Part shown: positions 6,863-15,654 of the stretch, piece after piece
Layout of the letters: the number at the start of each line of letters is the position of its first letter
Numbering within the stretch: position 1 is the stretch's first letter
Origin: Sphingobacterium psychroaquaticum
Lineage (GTDB): Bacteria; Bacteroidota; Bacteroidia; Sphingobacteriales; Sphingobacteriaceae
Direction: 5' to 3'
Length of the DNA stretch: 64,000 bases
Assembly (NCBI RefSeq): GCF_900177625.1
Contig: NZ_FXAU01000005.1
Location: 1 to 64,000, forward strand
Position numbers and translations under genes: made by a program
Notes under the pieces: generated by a model
What the model was told of the DNA's origin: nothing
The model's database searches: none
The model's input: the letters and a program-made list of their open reading frames with translations, nothing else

Positions 6863-7827
6863 TAACAACGTCAAATAACATATTACCAAATCGGGCGGAG
6901 GTTGATCTTCCGCCCGATTTGTTATTAACAATATTGGGGCCTACAGCATCCGGCAAAACAAAACTAGCCGTTGCCCTTGCCGAACATCTCGCCGGGGAGA
7001 TCATCAGTGTAGACTCTAGGCAAGTGTATAAACAAATGGATATTGGTACGGGTAAGGATCTCCGCGAGTACGGATCCATTCCCTATCACCTTATCGATAT
7101 CTTAAACCCTGGTGAAAAATACAATGTTTGGCAATTTACGACCGATTTTGAAGGGGCATACACCGACATCATCTCTCGAAAGAAGCAAGTGATTGCCTGT
7201 GGTGGCACCGGAATGTATTTTCATGCTCTTTTTCAATCACAACCTTATATTGATGTTCCGATAGATCTTGTTTTACGTGAAACGCTACTAAAACAATCGA
7301 AAGAAGAGCTTATAGATTTGCTTCATAACTTTACTATTCCTTCTGATTATACAATTGACAAAAGCTCGCACAAAAGACTAATTCGTGCTATAGAAATTCT
7401 TTCCTGGTTGCATCAAAAGCCGGAACCTCTGCAAAAGAGCACAACGCCTCCCTATCCATACCTCGTTTTTGGACTGAATCCAGCATTAGAAAAACGAAGA
7501 GAAAATATCTCGATTCGGCTTTCACAGCGCATAGAACAAGGCCTCCTTGATGAAATAGAATCGCTCCTTGAACAAGGCGTCACGCATACAGATCTACAAT
7601 ATTATGGATTAGAGTATAAATACGGTTCATTATTCCTTGCTGGTGAAATCGACGAGATTTATTTTAAAACGAAATTAGAAACAGAAATACATCGTTATGC
7701 TAAGAGGCAAATGACATTCTTCCGAAAGATGGAAAAAGATGGTGTCCATATCCATTGGCTGGACAGTATCGACACGAGTGATCAAGTCGCTGAAATTCTT
7801 CAACACATAAAATCAAAAAAGGGATAG
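6859..7827 (+). CDS. miaA: tRNA dimethylallyltransferase
   Basis: The enzyme adds a dimethylallyl group to A37 of tRNAs reading UNN codons. The P-loop GPTASGKT lies near residues 27-34 and is followed by SVDSRQVYKQMDIGTGK, diagnostic of MiaA; the C-terminal half has the expected helical tRNA-binding region. The open frame begins at GTG 6859, overlapping the upstream stop, giving 322 residues. The first 20 codons encode nothing conserved and are mostly taken up by a perfect hairpin (6888-6920). A TTG at 6919 would give a 302-residue protein starting just before the P-loop strand, like typical MiaA proteins. The start is therefore uncertain. Confidence 0.95.
   Translation: MITTSNNILPNRAEVDLPPDLLLTILGPTASGKTKLAVALAEHLAGEIISVDSRQVYKQMDIGTGKDLREYGSIPYHLIDILNPGEKYNVWQFTTDFEGAYTDIISRKKQVIACGGTGMYFHALFQSQPYIDVPIDLVLRETLLKQSKEELIDLLHNFTIPSDYTIDKSSHKRLIRAIEILSWLHQKPEPLQKSTTPPYPYLVFGLNPALEKRRENISIRLSQRIEQGLLDEIESLLEQGVTHTDLQYYGLEYKYGSLFLAGEIDEIYFKTKLETEIHRYAKRQMTFFRKMEKDGVHIHWLDSIDTSDQVAEILQHIKSKKG
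6888..6920 (+). other. Perfect 12-bp hairpin at the 5' end of the miaA frame
   Basis: AAATCGGGCGGA (6888-6899) and its exact complement at 6909-6920 flank a 9-base loop. It lies 26 bases after the oxidoreductase stop codon. It has terminator shape but only a short T run. It could be a leaky terminator, an RNA-stability element, or a structure controlling miaA translation. Confidence 0.7.
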
Positions 7828-7844
7828 CCGTCGCTATCCCTTTT
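7817..7844. terminator. Bidirectional terminator between miaA and rng
   Basis: AAAAGGGATAGC (7817-7828) and GCTATCCCTTTT (7833-7844) form a perfect 12-bp stem with a CGTC loop. It includes the miaA stop codon and lies just beyond the rng stop on the other strand. Confidence 0.9.
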
Positions 7845-7849
7845 CAATT

Positions 7850-9403
7850 TTATAACTTAATTTCTTCCTCTTTGCTATTAAAGAATCGAAATTGTGTGAG
7901 GTAATACGAGGAGACAGTTTTAATCTTAATCCATTTCCCATATTTGAAAAACCATTTAAGTCTTCTCGAGATCAATCCCGACTTAATGTAAGCCGCGATA
8001 TATGGATGTACACAAAGCGTTACATCTTTTTCATTTTGCTCTTGAAGAATAAAGCTCAAATTGTTTTCAATATCATCTAGCAAAACAATGCTGGATCGTA
8101 TTTCGCCAGTTCCTTCACATGCGGGACATTTTTCACTTGTCACCACACTCATCTCTGGTCTTACGCGTTGTCTGGTTATCTGTACCAATCCAAATTTACT
8201 TGGTGGCAATATGGTATGTTTTGCGCGATCATTCGCCATACATTCCTTTAGATAACCATAAAGCTCTTTCCGATTGGCCGGTTTGTGCATATCGATAAAA
8301 TCGATTACAACAATACCTCCCATATCACGCAGGCGCAATTGCCTTGCGATTTCTTTTGCTGCTTCTTTGTTTACCAGAAGCGCATTTTCCTCTTGGTTTT
8401 CTTTACTAGCAATTCGGTTTCCGCTGTTCACATCCACTACATGGAGTGCTTCGGTATGCTCAATCACAAGATAAGCACCACCTTGCAAATTCACCGTCTT
8501 GCCGAAAGACGCCTTAATTTGTTTTTCAATGCCGAAGTGATCAAAAATAGGCTCTTTGTGTTTATAGAGCTTTACAATTTTTTCCAAATCGGGAGAAATT
8601 TCCTGTACGTAAGATTTTACTTCTTCATACAAGGCATTATCATTGACATGTATATGCGTGAACTCGTCCGTCAAAATATCGCGTAAAATGGTAGAAGCTC
8701 TATCCATTTCGCCCAATACTTTTTGAGGCGGTTCAGCAGTCCTAAGGCGTTTGGTAAACAGTTCCCATTTCGAGATTAAGTCTAGCAAGTCTTTTTGTAA
8801 TTCTTCGACTCCCTTTCCTTCGGATACCGTACGTATAATCACACCAAAGTTTGCAGGTTTAATACTTTCTACAATCTTCTTGAGGCGTGTACGTTCAGCA
8901 TTGCCTTTAATTCTCTTGGATATGGAAACCGTACTTGAAAACGGCACCAATACAACAAATCTACCTGCAATAGACAAATCCGAACTTAATCGGGGTCCTT
9001 TGGTAGAAATGGGCTCTTTGGCAATTTGTACCGGTAAAAGCAAATTACGGCTTAAGATGTCCGAAATTTTTCCTGCTTTATCAATGTCCTTTTCAAGCTT
9101 TAAACTACTGAGCAGCATCTCCTGATAGCTGCCATTCTTTACTATTCGCGTGAGCTTGAGTAATGACTGAACCTGAGGTCCTAAATCCAAATAATGTAAG
9201 AACGCATCTTTTTCGTATCCAACGTCTACGAAAGCGGCATTCAGGCCTGGCATAATCTTTTTGATTCTACCCAGATAAATATCACCTACGGCAAAATTAT
9301 TATCGGCCTGTTCCCTGTTCAGCTCAACAAGCTGTTTGTCCTGTAGTAAAGCAATAGTCACTCCTTTTTCGGGAGTTGAATCGATAATTAGTTCCTTTAC
9401 CAA
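7850..9403 (-). CDS. rng: Ribonuclease G (RNase E/G family)
   Basis: The 517-residue protein opens with an S1 RNA-binding domain (residues about 35-125, with YLGRIKKIMPGLNAAFVDVG). Near residues 320-370 are DVNSGNR and VVIDFIDM, which carry the metal-binding aspartates of the nuclease core. The zinc-link motif CPACEGTG follows near 428-435. The enzyme processes rRNA 5' ends and turns over mRNA. Length and layout fit RNase G rather than RNase E, which has a long disordered tail. A terminator between this gene and the bL38-like gene suggests its own transcript, although the HU-TPR-rng gene order is a common one in Bacteroidota. Confidence 0.95.
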   Translation of the reverse strand: MVKELIIDSTPEKGVTIALLQDKQLVELNREQADNNFAVGDIYLGRIKKIMPGLNAAFVDVGYEKDAFLHYLDLGPQVQSLLKLTRIVKNGSYQEMLLSSLKLEKDIDKAGKISDILSRNLLLPVQIAKEPISTKGPRLSSDLSIAGRFVVLVPFSSTVSISKRIKGNAERTRLKKIVESIKPANFGVIIRTVSEGKGVEELQKDLLDLISKWELFTKRLRTAEPPQKVLGEMDRASTILRDILTDEFTHIHVNDNALYEEVKSYVQEISPDLEKIVKLYKHKEPIFDHFGIEKQIKASFGKTVNLQGGAYLVIEHTEALHVVDVNSGNRIASKENQEENALLVNKEAAKEIARQLRLRDMGGIVVIDFIDMHKPANRKELYGYLKECMANDRAKHTILPPSKFGLVQITRQRVRPEMSVVTSEKCPACEGTGEIRSSIVLLDDIENNLSFILQEQNEKDVTLCVHPYIAAYIKSGLISRRLKWFFKYGKWIKIKTVSSYYLTQFRFFNSKEEEIKL

Positions 9404-9467
9404 CAGCTACACATTTAAGATTTGTAAAGCAATTACAAACCTGATACAACATAAAAACTCGTTAATG

Positions 9468-9514
9468 AAAAAATACAATCTATGATTCTACCGTAGTAAA
9501 ACCATAGATTGTAT
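9468..9514 (-). terminator. Terminator after the bL38-like gene
   Basis: ATACAATCTATG (9473-9484) pairs perfectly with CATAGATTGTAT (9503-9514). Reading leftward, the stem is followed by a T6 tract, so it works on the minus strand between the micro-gene and rng. Confidence 0.7.
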
Positions 9515-9552
9515 GTAGTCTTTAGTGGCTAAAGCCTAAAAGACAAACAAGC

Positions 9553-9642
9553 TTATTTCTTCTTGTGTCTATTTTTTCTTAAACGTTTTTTACGCTTGTG
9601 CGTAGCCATTTTATGTCTTTTTCTTTTTTTTCCGCTTGGCAT
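9553..9642 (-). CDS. 29-residue very basic protein, bL38-like ribosomal protein
   Basis: An ATG at 9642 opens a 29-codon frame beginning MPSGKKRKRHKMATHKRK and ending RKNRHKKK, so over half of the residues are Lys, Arg or His. Small proteins of this kind are conserved between the TPR/HU genes and rng in Bacteroidota. From memory they correspond to bL38, the extra large-subunit protein seen in the Flavobacterium johnsoniae ribosome structure; I cannot check this alignment here. The conserved type of sequence, an in-frame ATG and a terminator at 9468-9514 support a real gene. An internal ATG at codon 12 is possible but less likely. It lies 39 bases downstream of the TPR gene. Confidence 0.8.
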   Translation of the reverse strand: MPSGKKRKRHKMATHKRKKRLRKNRHKKK

Positions 9643-9681
9643 AGCTTTAATGTTTTTAAATGATTATAAAAAATAAGTTAA

Positions 9682-10518
9682 TTACTTGCTTAGTTCTTCT
9701 ACACGTCTGTCGATGAACTGTGAAAGCGTCGGGTCAGATGCCAATTCCTTACTTTTCTGAAAAGCAGCAATTGCTTCATTCTTTAACCCCATGTTTTCGT
9801 ATCCTGTCGCTAAATAAAAATATGATTCAGCATCAGGCTTCAATTCGACAACTGTTTTAAAACGGTCAACAGCTTTATCGAATTGACGAGACTGTAAAGA
9901 AAACAATCCCAGTGTTTTGTTTGCCTGAATATTTTTAGGGTCCTTTGCTACAACTTCTCTCAAGATCGCGATTCCCGACATCGGGTTGTTTGTTCCTGTT
10001 ACCATTGCTGCCCCTAAACCTGTCTTTGCATCCAAGTTGTTTTCGTCTAGCGCTGTAGCCTTTTCATACGATTGAATAGCCAATCGATTCAATTCCTTTG
10101 CCATCGCTGTATCCTGCAAATTTGTGTATGCAGAGCGAAAGGCGTCGCCAGACTTCAACCAATATTCAAATTTAGGAGAAATTTTTGCCATTTCCTCATA
10201 AATAAATCCCTGAGGAGCATATTTAGCTAAATCATCCCATTTTTGGGCTAATTGCCCTAACAAAGAAATCTTTTCCTCACCATCCGCCTTAGCAACCTTT
10301 TCTTCTAAAGCATTGATCTCCTGCGTCAAACCGGCATCTACGCCTTGTTTGGAAACATCAGAAACGCTCTTAAAGTTATAGGTAGACGAAGCTTCCGCGG
10401 TTGCTGAAGTCGCGCTTTCTTTATTTTCATTTACCAAGCCTTTGATAGGCCGTGCCAATAATACACCCATAAGAGCCACCACTAACACTACAACGACAAT
10501 TTGCTTGGTATTTAACAT
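9682..10518 (-). CDS. Membrane-anchored tetratricopeptide repeat protein
   Basis: This 278-residue protein has one N-terminal membrane segment (residues about 6-24), a Ser/Ala-rich linker and then TPR helices across residues 120-275, with typical spacing such as AIQSYEKATALDENN and AVDRFKTVVELKPD. It is probably anchored in the inner membrane with its repeats in the periplasm, acting as a binding scaffold. It lies 12 bases downstream of HU and 39 bases upstream of the bL38-like gene, so the three are likely one transcript. Specific partners are unknown. Confidence 0.85.
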   Translation of the reverse strand: MLNTKQIVVVVLVVALMGVLLARPIKGLVNENKESATSATAEASSTYNFKSVSDVSKQGVDAGLTQEINALEEKVAKADGEEKISLLGQLAQKWDDLAKYAPQGFIYEEMAKISPKFEYWLKSGDAFRSAYTNLQDTAMAKELNRLAIQSYEKATALDENNLDAKTGLGAAMVTGTNNPMSGIAILREVVAKDPKNIQANKTLGLFSLQSRQFDKAVDRFKTVVELKPDAESYFYLATGYENMGLKNEAIAAFQKSKELASDPTLSQFIDRRVEELSK

Positions 10519-10530
10519 AGTTTTTTAGTT

Positions 10531-10815
10531 TTATTTGTTCCCTTGTTTTACTTTCTCAACAAAAACTTTTGCTGGTTTGAAGCTTGGTACAAAGTGCGCC
10601 GGGATAATTATAGCTGTGTTTTTTGAAATGTTACGAGCTGTTTTCTCTGCTCTTTTCTTAACCACGAAGCTACCAAAACCTCTAACGTACACATTCTCGC
10701 CGCTAATCATTGCATTTTTTACAACTTTGAAAAATGCCTCAACTGTTTCTTGAACATCTACCTTCTCTAAGCCTGTTTTGTTAGAGATCTCCGCAATAAT
10801 TTCTGCTTTAGTCAT
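10531..10815 (-). CDS. HU/IHF family DNA-binding protein
   Basis: This 94-residue protein has the complete HU fold: the helical dimer base (MTKAEIIAEISNKTGLEK) and the beta-arm region with RGFGSFVVKKRAEKTARN, the family signature. The proline-containing arm tip is replaced by an IPAHFVPSFKPAKVF tail typical of Bacteroidota HU. It bends and compacts DNA. It heads a leftward transcript with the TPR and bL38-like genes. The -7 box at 10883-10876 gives a leader of about 55 bases. Confidence 0.95.
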   Translation of the reverse strand: MTKAEIIAEISNKTGLEKVDVQETVEAFFKVVKNAMISGENVYVRGFGSFVVKKRAEKTARNISKNTAIIIPAHFVPSFKPAKVFVEKVKQGNK

Positions 10816-10875
10816 ATCTATTTTTACTGTAATTATTTATTTCTCAACCCTTAACGCATGTGTTGTTTGGGGATG

Positions 10876-10883
10876 CAAAAGTA
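10876..10883 (-). promoter_or_regulatory. -7 element of the HU gene promoter
   Basis: The minus strand reads TACTTTTG at 10883-10876. The upstream AT-rich stretch offers no clear TTTG at -33. Confidence 0.45.
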
Positions 10884-11042
10884 TCTTTTTTTTATGATGT
10901 TTAAAAATTTATTTATGTTTTTTTACCAAAGATGACCAAAGCGAAACTTTTCTGTATCAACATCTTATCCAAGAATAACCAAATGTGTGCTTATGACACT
11001 CGCTCGATGTAATTAACTAGATAACTAATTCTCAACATTTTA

Positions 11043-12104
11043 CTAGACGGATAACAAGGCGGTCTTCAGCACATTCATATCATTTTCCGTGTGATGTGCA
11101 GCCACTACAATTCGATTCAGCGGTTGATCCGTGGGTAATGGATATGGGAAACTTGAGATCAAAATTTCCTTTGCCAACAGCTTCTCAAATGCCCCTAGCT
11201 TGTTTACGGTAAACACAGGAAAACGATCAATATGGTTAATGCCTTCACCCACGTTCTCTTGCATATATGTAACGTTCTTTTGCATCTTTTCGACCTGTGC
11301 TTTATATATAGCTTCACCATAAACCAAGGCGTACATTGCTGCTGGGCTCGCCGGCGATGCTCCCATAAAAAACGGAGATTGCTTAAAAAATGAAGCCATC
11401 TCCTTCGATGAAAGCAAAATTCCAGCATCTGTTCCCATTCCCTTCGCTAAGGACGCCACCACAATCAATTCTACCGGCATATTTTCTTGTATATCTCGTA
11501 TATCAACAAAACAACGATTCGCCTCTCGCACGCCGATTCCATGTGAATCATCTAATAAAAGGTATACCTTATTTCTGGAGTCTATTTCCCGAAAAGCAGA
11601 AAAATCATATTGTGTTGGCCGCAAATTATCCATGCTATTCGCTATGACAACAAAACTATTCGCTGAAGAACGATTGATATAAGATACCGTATCCTGCGCC
11701 CAGTCCTCAAAAGTCTTCTCCTCTGTCGTCGTTGCGCCATTCAACCATAAAGCGGGATGCGTTCCTGGTGCATAAATCATTTCACCTTTAGCCTGCAATT
11801 GCCGAACAGCTAGTTGAGCGGCGAGATACCCACTCGATAGTAACGTTGCCTCTTCGAAACCAAATCGTGCAGCCATATTAGCTTCCGCTTCCGCATAAAT
11901 ACCTAATTGTATATTATTACTGCGTGAGGTACCGTTATTCAAACCATACCGATCAATCCCTTCCTTATATATATCAATATAATTGGGTTCTACCAACAAG
12001 CTTAAATAAGCTGTTCCCCCAAAAAACAAATATGGCCGATCATTATGGTGTATAAACCGTCCTGTGGGTTGATTCAGCTGTTGTAACGGATTCATGATTT
12101 TCAT
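11043..12104 (-). CDS. PLP-dependent enzyme of the BioF/Kbl (alpha-oxoamine synthase-like) type
   Basis: This 353-residue fold-type I PLP enzyme has YGLNNGTSRSNNIQLG near the N-terminus, LLDDSHGIGV (PLP-binding Asp and His) and SLAKGMGTDAG, whose lysine would carry PLP. These match 8-amino-7-oxononanoate synthase and related synthases, but the protein is about 30 residues shorter and key regions are divergent. It may act on another acyl-CoA plus amino acid pair, or not use CoA at all. No other biotin genes are nearby. It ends 63 bases upstream of nadD's stop. The start could be codon 1 or the Met at codon 4. Confidence 0.85.
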   Translation of the reverse strand: MKIMNPLQQLNQPTGRFIHHNDRPYLFFGGTAYLSLLVEPNYIDIYKEGIDRYGLNNGTSRSNNIQLGIYAEAEANMAARFGFEEATLLSSGYLAAQLAVRQLQAKGEMIYAPGTHPALWLNGATTTEEKTFEDWAQDTVSYINRSSANSFVVIANSMDNLRPTQYDFSAFREIDSRNKVYLLLDDSHGIGVREANRCFVDIRDIQENMPVELIVVASLAKGMGTDAGILLSSKEMASFFKQSPFFMGASPASPAAMYALVYGEAIYKAQVEKMQKNVTYMQENVGEGINHIDRFPVFTVNKLGAFEKLLAKEILISSFPYPLPTDQPLNRIVVAAHHTENDMNVLKTALLSV

Positions 12105-12167
12105 AGCTAAACCCCAAATCTAGCTGAAATAATGGTTTTTACAAAAAAGGGAATTCTTTTCGAGCAA

Positions 12168-12746
12168 TTACTGATATAACCCTTTTTTATCAATAAACTC
12201 GATAACCTTGTCCGGCGTAAAGAAATGAATATTTTTTCCTTCTTTAACCGATTGACGAATAAAGGTGGATGACAGCTCCATTAATGGCGTTTCTGTCATA
12301 ATAATCGATGGATGCTCTTTTAGTATGCCACCATCGTATCCTGGTCTCGGATACACATATATCGGATAATCTCGCAAGATGACTTCGTAATTTTTCCATT
12401 TGGGAAGCCCCGCAAGATTATCTTCTCCCATAATAAGAGAAAATGATTTATTCGGGTATTTTTCCGCTAGGTGTATCAGCGTATCGATCGTATACGAAGG
12501 TTGAGGTAAGGAAAATTCAATATTGGAGCTGCGCAGCGATTCACTTTCATGAATCGCTAAATTAACCATCTCCAATCGGTCATACATATTGCCCAAGCTC
12601 TTTTTCTCCTTAAATGGATTTTGAGGAGATACCACAAACCACACCTCGTCCAATGTTGTATAATTGGCCATGTAGTTTGCAATAATAAGATGACCAATAT
12701 GTATTGGGTTAAAGGACCCAAAAAAAAGACCGACTTTATTTGCCAT
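12168..12746 (-). CDS. nadD: Nicotinate-nucleotide adenylyltransferase
   Basis: This 192-residue nucleotidyltransferase carries GLFFGSFNPIHIGHL at residues 6-20 (the GxFxPxHxGH signature) and SSTFIRQSVKEGK near the C-terminus (the SxTxxR motif). It makes deamido-NAD from nicotinate mononucleotide and ATP. It starts on the last base of the gmk stop codon (TAATG), showing translational coupling in the yicC-gmk-nadD operon. The upstream steps of the same pathway, nadA and nadB, are at 35.6-38.7 kb. Confidence 0.96.
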   Translation of the reverse strand: MANKVGLFFGSFNPIHIGHLIIANYMANYTTLDEVWFVVSPQNPFKEKKSLGNMYDRLEMVNLAIHESESLRSSNIEFSLPQPSYTIDTLIHLAEKYPNKSFSLIMGEDNLAGLPKWKNYEVILRDYPIYVYPRPGYDGGILKEHPSIIMTETPLMELSSTFIRQSVKEGKNIHFFTPDKVIEFIDKKGLYQ

Positions 12747-13315
12747 TATTTTTCTAAAAATGTCAAAACCATTTCCTCTGCTTCAGCACAGGCCACTTCT
12801 AGTTCAAAATTATTGAGGACTACATCAAACTTATCCGCGTAGCTGAGTTCTAGTTCAGCTTTTGCAAAGCGTTCCTGCAGCTTCTCTTCGGAATCTGTAC
12901 CTCGACCTCGTAAGCGTTCTTTCAACACGTCAAATGATGGTGGATTAACGAAAATCGCCAACGCCTCTTCTGGGAATTTAGACTTCAAGCGTAACCCGCC
13001 TACCACATCGATATCAAAGATAACCGATTTGCCCATTGCCCAAATGCGTTCTACCTCTTTACGCAAAGTACCATAGAATGTTCCCGCGTAAACCTCCTCA
13101 AACTCAATAAACTCTTGTTTTGCAATCTTGTGTAAGAAATCTTCCTTCGACACAAAATAATAATCCTTTCCATCAACCTCGCCTGTCCGTGGTTCCCGGG
13201 TGCTCGCCGAAATAGAAAAGGCCAATTTATCACTGTGCTTTTCTAACAAGCGTTTAACAATAGTCGTTTTTCCTGCGCCAGATGGGGCAGAGAATATAAT
13301 TAGTTTACCACCCAT
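12746..13315 (-). CDS. gmk: Guanylate kinase
   Basis: The 189-residue protein has the P-loop SAPSGAGKTT (residues 9-18), the GMP-binding segment SISASTREPRTGEVDGKDY, and the lid region with RLRGRGTDSEEKLQ. It phosphorylates GMP to GDP. It begins 3 bases after the yicC stop and shares one base with the nadD start. The yicC-gmk pairing is conserved in many bacteria. Confidence 0.97.
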   Translation of the reverse strand: MGGKLIIFSAPSGAGKTTIVKRLLEKHSDKLAFSISASTREPRTGEVDGKDYYFVSKEDFLHKIAKQEFIEFEEVYAGTFYGTLRKEVERIWAMGKSVIFDIDVVGGLRLKSKFPEEALAIFVNPPSFDVLKERLRGRGTDSEEKLQERFAKAELELSYADKFDVVLNNFELEVACAEAEEMVLTFLEK

Positions 13316-13318
13316 TAG

Positions 13319-14194
13319 CTATAAAACGTTTAACAGTTGTTCTTTGATTTTCTCGAGCTCCTCTTTCATCCGTACAACAATCTGTTGTATTCCGGCATCA
13401 TTCGCTTTTGAACCCAACGTATTAATTTCACGCCCCATCTCCTGCGAGATAAAACCTAATTTCTTTCCGTTAGAATCTGAAGCGCTCAATGCTTTGATAA
13501 AATAATTACAATGACTGCGTAAGCGAACTTTTTCTTCCGTTACATCTAGCTTATCAATATAATAGATAATCTCCTGTTCGAATCGATTCATATCCACATT
13601 TTCTTTTCCTACAGCTTCATCCAAATAGTGAGATAGTCTTTCACGAATCAACGGTATCCGACTTCCTTCCACACTCTCCACCTCAGTAAGATAAGTCATA
13701 ATCATATTTACACGACCTTCGACATCGTTTTTTAAGATGTCGCCTTCATCTTCTCTAAACTTATTGAACTTCGCAATTGCAGCATAGAAGGCATCCATTA
13801 AAACACGTCCTTCTTCCTCATCCACGGTATCATCTTTTGCTGTTACCACTTCAGGCATATCTAATGCCAAGGCAAATAAAGAAGCATCCGTATCCCCCAA
13901 TTGTGTTGCTATTTCCTGTAATTGTTTATAATATTTACCAAGAAGTTCCGCATTGATTGTGGAGGCCTTAGCAGTCTGATCAGCATACTCAACCGTAACC
14001 ATCATATTCACTTTGCCTCGTTCAATCAGCTTACCAGCCTCCGAACGTAGCGCCAATTCTTTATCCGACACAGCTTTGGGAAGCCGTAAACTAAGTTCGA
14101 GAAATTTAGAGTTCAGGGATTTTAATTCAACGGTATATTTTACTTTCCCATTTTCCTGAGAACCAATACCATACCCTGTCATTGATTTTATCAT
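13319..14194 (-). CDS. YicC/YloC family endoribonuclease
   Basis: This 291-residue protein begins MIKSMTGYG, the invariant start of the family. It ends with the conserved C-terminal domain (GFISQEMGREINTLGSKA followed by helices). YicC-type proteins are endoribonucleases and YloC associates with RNA turnover. A slightly longer frame from 14200 is ruled out because the -7 box (14206-14199) overlaps that codon. Transcription then starts almost exactly at the chosen ATG. It leads the operon yicC-gmk-nadD. Confidence 0.94.
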   Translation of the reverse strand: MIKSMTGYGIGSQENGKVKYTVELKSLNSKFLELSLRLPKAVSDKELALRSEAGKLIERGKVNMMVTVEYADQTAKASTINAELLGKYYKQLQEIATQLGDTDASLFALALDMPEVVTAKDDTVDEEEGRVLMDAFYAAIAKFNKFREDEGDILKNDVEGRVNMIMTYLTEVESVEGSRIPLIRERLSHYLDEAVGKENVDMNRFEQEIIYYIDKLDVTEEKVRLRSHCNYFIKALSASDSNGKKLGFISQEMGREINTLGSKANDAGIQQIVVRMKEELEKIKEQLLNVL

Positions 14195-14198
14195 ATGC

Positions 14199-14206
14199 AA
14201 AGGTAG
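14199..14206 (-). promoter_or_regulatory. -7 element of the yicC-gmk-nadD operon
   Basis: The minus strand reads TACCTTTG at 14206-14199, ending 4 bases before the ATG at 14194, so the mRNA is predicted leaderless. Confidence 0.6.
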
Positions 14207-14259
14207 AAAATTTACAAAAGTAAAACTCGAAATTTAATAAAAACCTTTCATAAAGTGTC

Positions 14260-14847
14260 TTACCAGTCGTGTTTAGCAATAATTACACATAAATAGCTTT
14301 TATAAGGATTGCCTTTTTCCAGCTGTACAAAACCAATTCCAATATCATACAGCGAGCCGTTCCACTTATCCATACCCAATACATGCTTACGATGCATAAA
14401 ACCAGGCGAGCCTTTACCAATAATAAATGCTTTAATTCCATCTACTGCCGAAGCATGATTTGCCGCTATAGATTCAAAATTATTCGTTGAAATTTTCTTT
14501 AACCAATCACCATTTAATGTATATCCGTATTTATTTATATAATAGTTAGGACCAATTCCCTCTGGTGTTACATGGTCAAAATACCCTCTATTAGCCATAT
14601 CATAGGCCCGAAATTCTGCTGTTTCCGCCAATTGTTCGTTCCAGTTCAATTTCAGTTTGGAAACCTGTTTAGTGTCAAAGCGAACACCCAAACTTTTCAT
14701 AAATTTAGCCGGGTTCTCCCGAACGCTTTTTAAATATTCAAAGGCAGCCTGTGCTTCGGCCTTATTTACATGAATACCCTTACGTTGCGCCACGCATGTA
14801 AGGGGAAGAATAAAAAAAAGAAAAATATAGAGCGGTCGTATCATCAT
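14260..14847 (-). CDS. Secreted CAP (SCP/PR1) domain protein
   Basis: The 195-residue protein has a signal peptide (about residues 1-20, ending CVAQ) and one CAP domain: LNWNEQLAETAEFRAYDMA, YFDHVTPEGI, ESIAA and HRKHVLGMDKW are the usual conserved islands. The Glu and two His that form the CAP cavity appear present. CAP proteins are extracytoplasmic, with varied or unknown ligands. It lies alone, 59 bases downstream of the yicC promoter region on the same strand. Confidence 0.88.
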   Translation of the reverse strand: MMIRPLYIFLFFILPLTCVAQRKGIHVNKAEAQAAFEYLKSVRENPAKFMKSLGVRFDTKQVSKLKLNWNEQLAETAEFRAYDMANRGYFDHVTPEGIGPNYYINKYGYTLNGDWLKKISTNNFESIAANHASAVDGIKAFIIGKGSPGFMHRKHVLGMDKWNGSLYDIGIGFVQLEKGNPYKSYLCVIIAKHDW

Positions 14848-14911
14848 GCTTTAAAAATGGACGTCATGTAAAGATTTTGCATATTTTTCAATAACACAAA
14901 TTGAACCAAAA

Positions 14912-14947
14912 AAGAAAAAGGAGAAACCTTTTATCATGGGTTTCTCC
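14912..14947 (-). terminator. Terminator after dedA
   Basis: GGAGAAACC (14920-14928) pairs with GGTTTCTCC (14939-14947). Reading leftward the stem is followed by a T-rich run. Confidence 0.75.
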
Positions 14948-14980
14948 TCTAATTTTATATAACACGCTATCGTTTAAAAT

Positions 14981-15643
14981 CTAAGCGTTTTCTTTTTTAC
15001 TTTTTAGCTTTTCCTTTACGACCTCGAAAACAATCGGCAAAACGGAAATAACGATAATCAATAGGACGACTTTAGAGAAATTGTCTCTTATTAAAGGAAT
15101 ATTTCCCAAGAAATACCCTGCGAATGTAATACCTACGACCCAAAGGAAAGCTCCCACGACATTATAGGTTAAAAAAGTGCCGTAATGCATTTTACCTATT
15201 CCACCTACAAAAGGAGCTAACGTTCTTACAATCGGCACAAAACGCGCAATAACAATTGTTTTACTCCCATATTTCTCATAAAAAGCGTGTGTCTTTTCGA
15301 TCTGCTCCGGTTTAACCACCTGCTTACCAAAAATTTTGAATCGGGTTATCCCCATTCCAAATCGTTTTCCGATAGAATAGTTGAGTGAGTCTCCCGTAAT
15401 TGCAGCTATAAGCAATAGAAAAACCATTAACCATATATTCAAATCATTCGGTTGCGCCGCAAGCATCCCTGCAGCAAAAAGCAATGAATCACCCGGTAAG
15501 AAAGGCATAACCACCACACCTGTTTCTACGAAAATGATCAGAAAAAGAATAAGGTATGTCCACGTCTGATAGTTATTTACTATTTCTACCAAATGCTTAT
15601 CAATATGCAAAACAAAATCAATAAGGCTATATATCCACTCCAA
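14981..15643 (-). CDS. DedA family (VTT domain) membrane protein
   Basis: This 220-residue protein has about five membrane segments and DedA signatures: FVETGVVVMPFLPGDSLLF, GDSLNYSIGKRFG and FVPIVRTLAPFVGGIGKM. The family includes lipid flippases and scramblases such as those recycling undecaprenyl phosphate or phosphatidylethanolamine. It starts 11 bases after the dnaN stop, so the two are probably co-transcribed, and a terminator follows. Confidence 0.93.
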   Translation of the reverse strand: MEWIYSLIDFVLHIDKHLVEIVNNYQTWTYLILFLIIFVETGVVVMPFLPGDSLLFAAGMLAAQPNDLNIWLMVFLLLIAAITGDSLNYSIGKRFGMGITRFKIFGKQVVKPEQIEKTHAFYEKYGSKTIVIARFVPIVRTLAPFVGGIGKMHYGTFLTYNVVGAFLWVVGITFAGYFLGNIPLIRDNFSKVVLLIIVISVLPIVFEVVKEKLKSKKENA

Positions 15644-15654
15644 AACGCGGGCTC

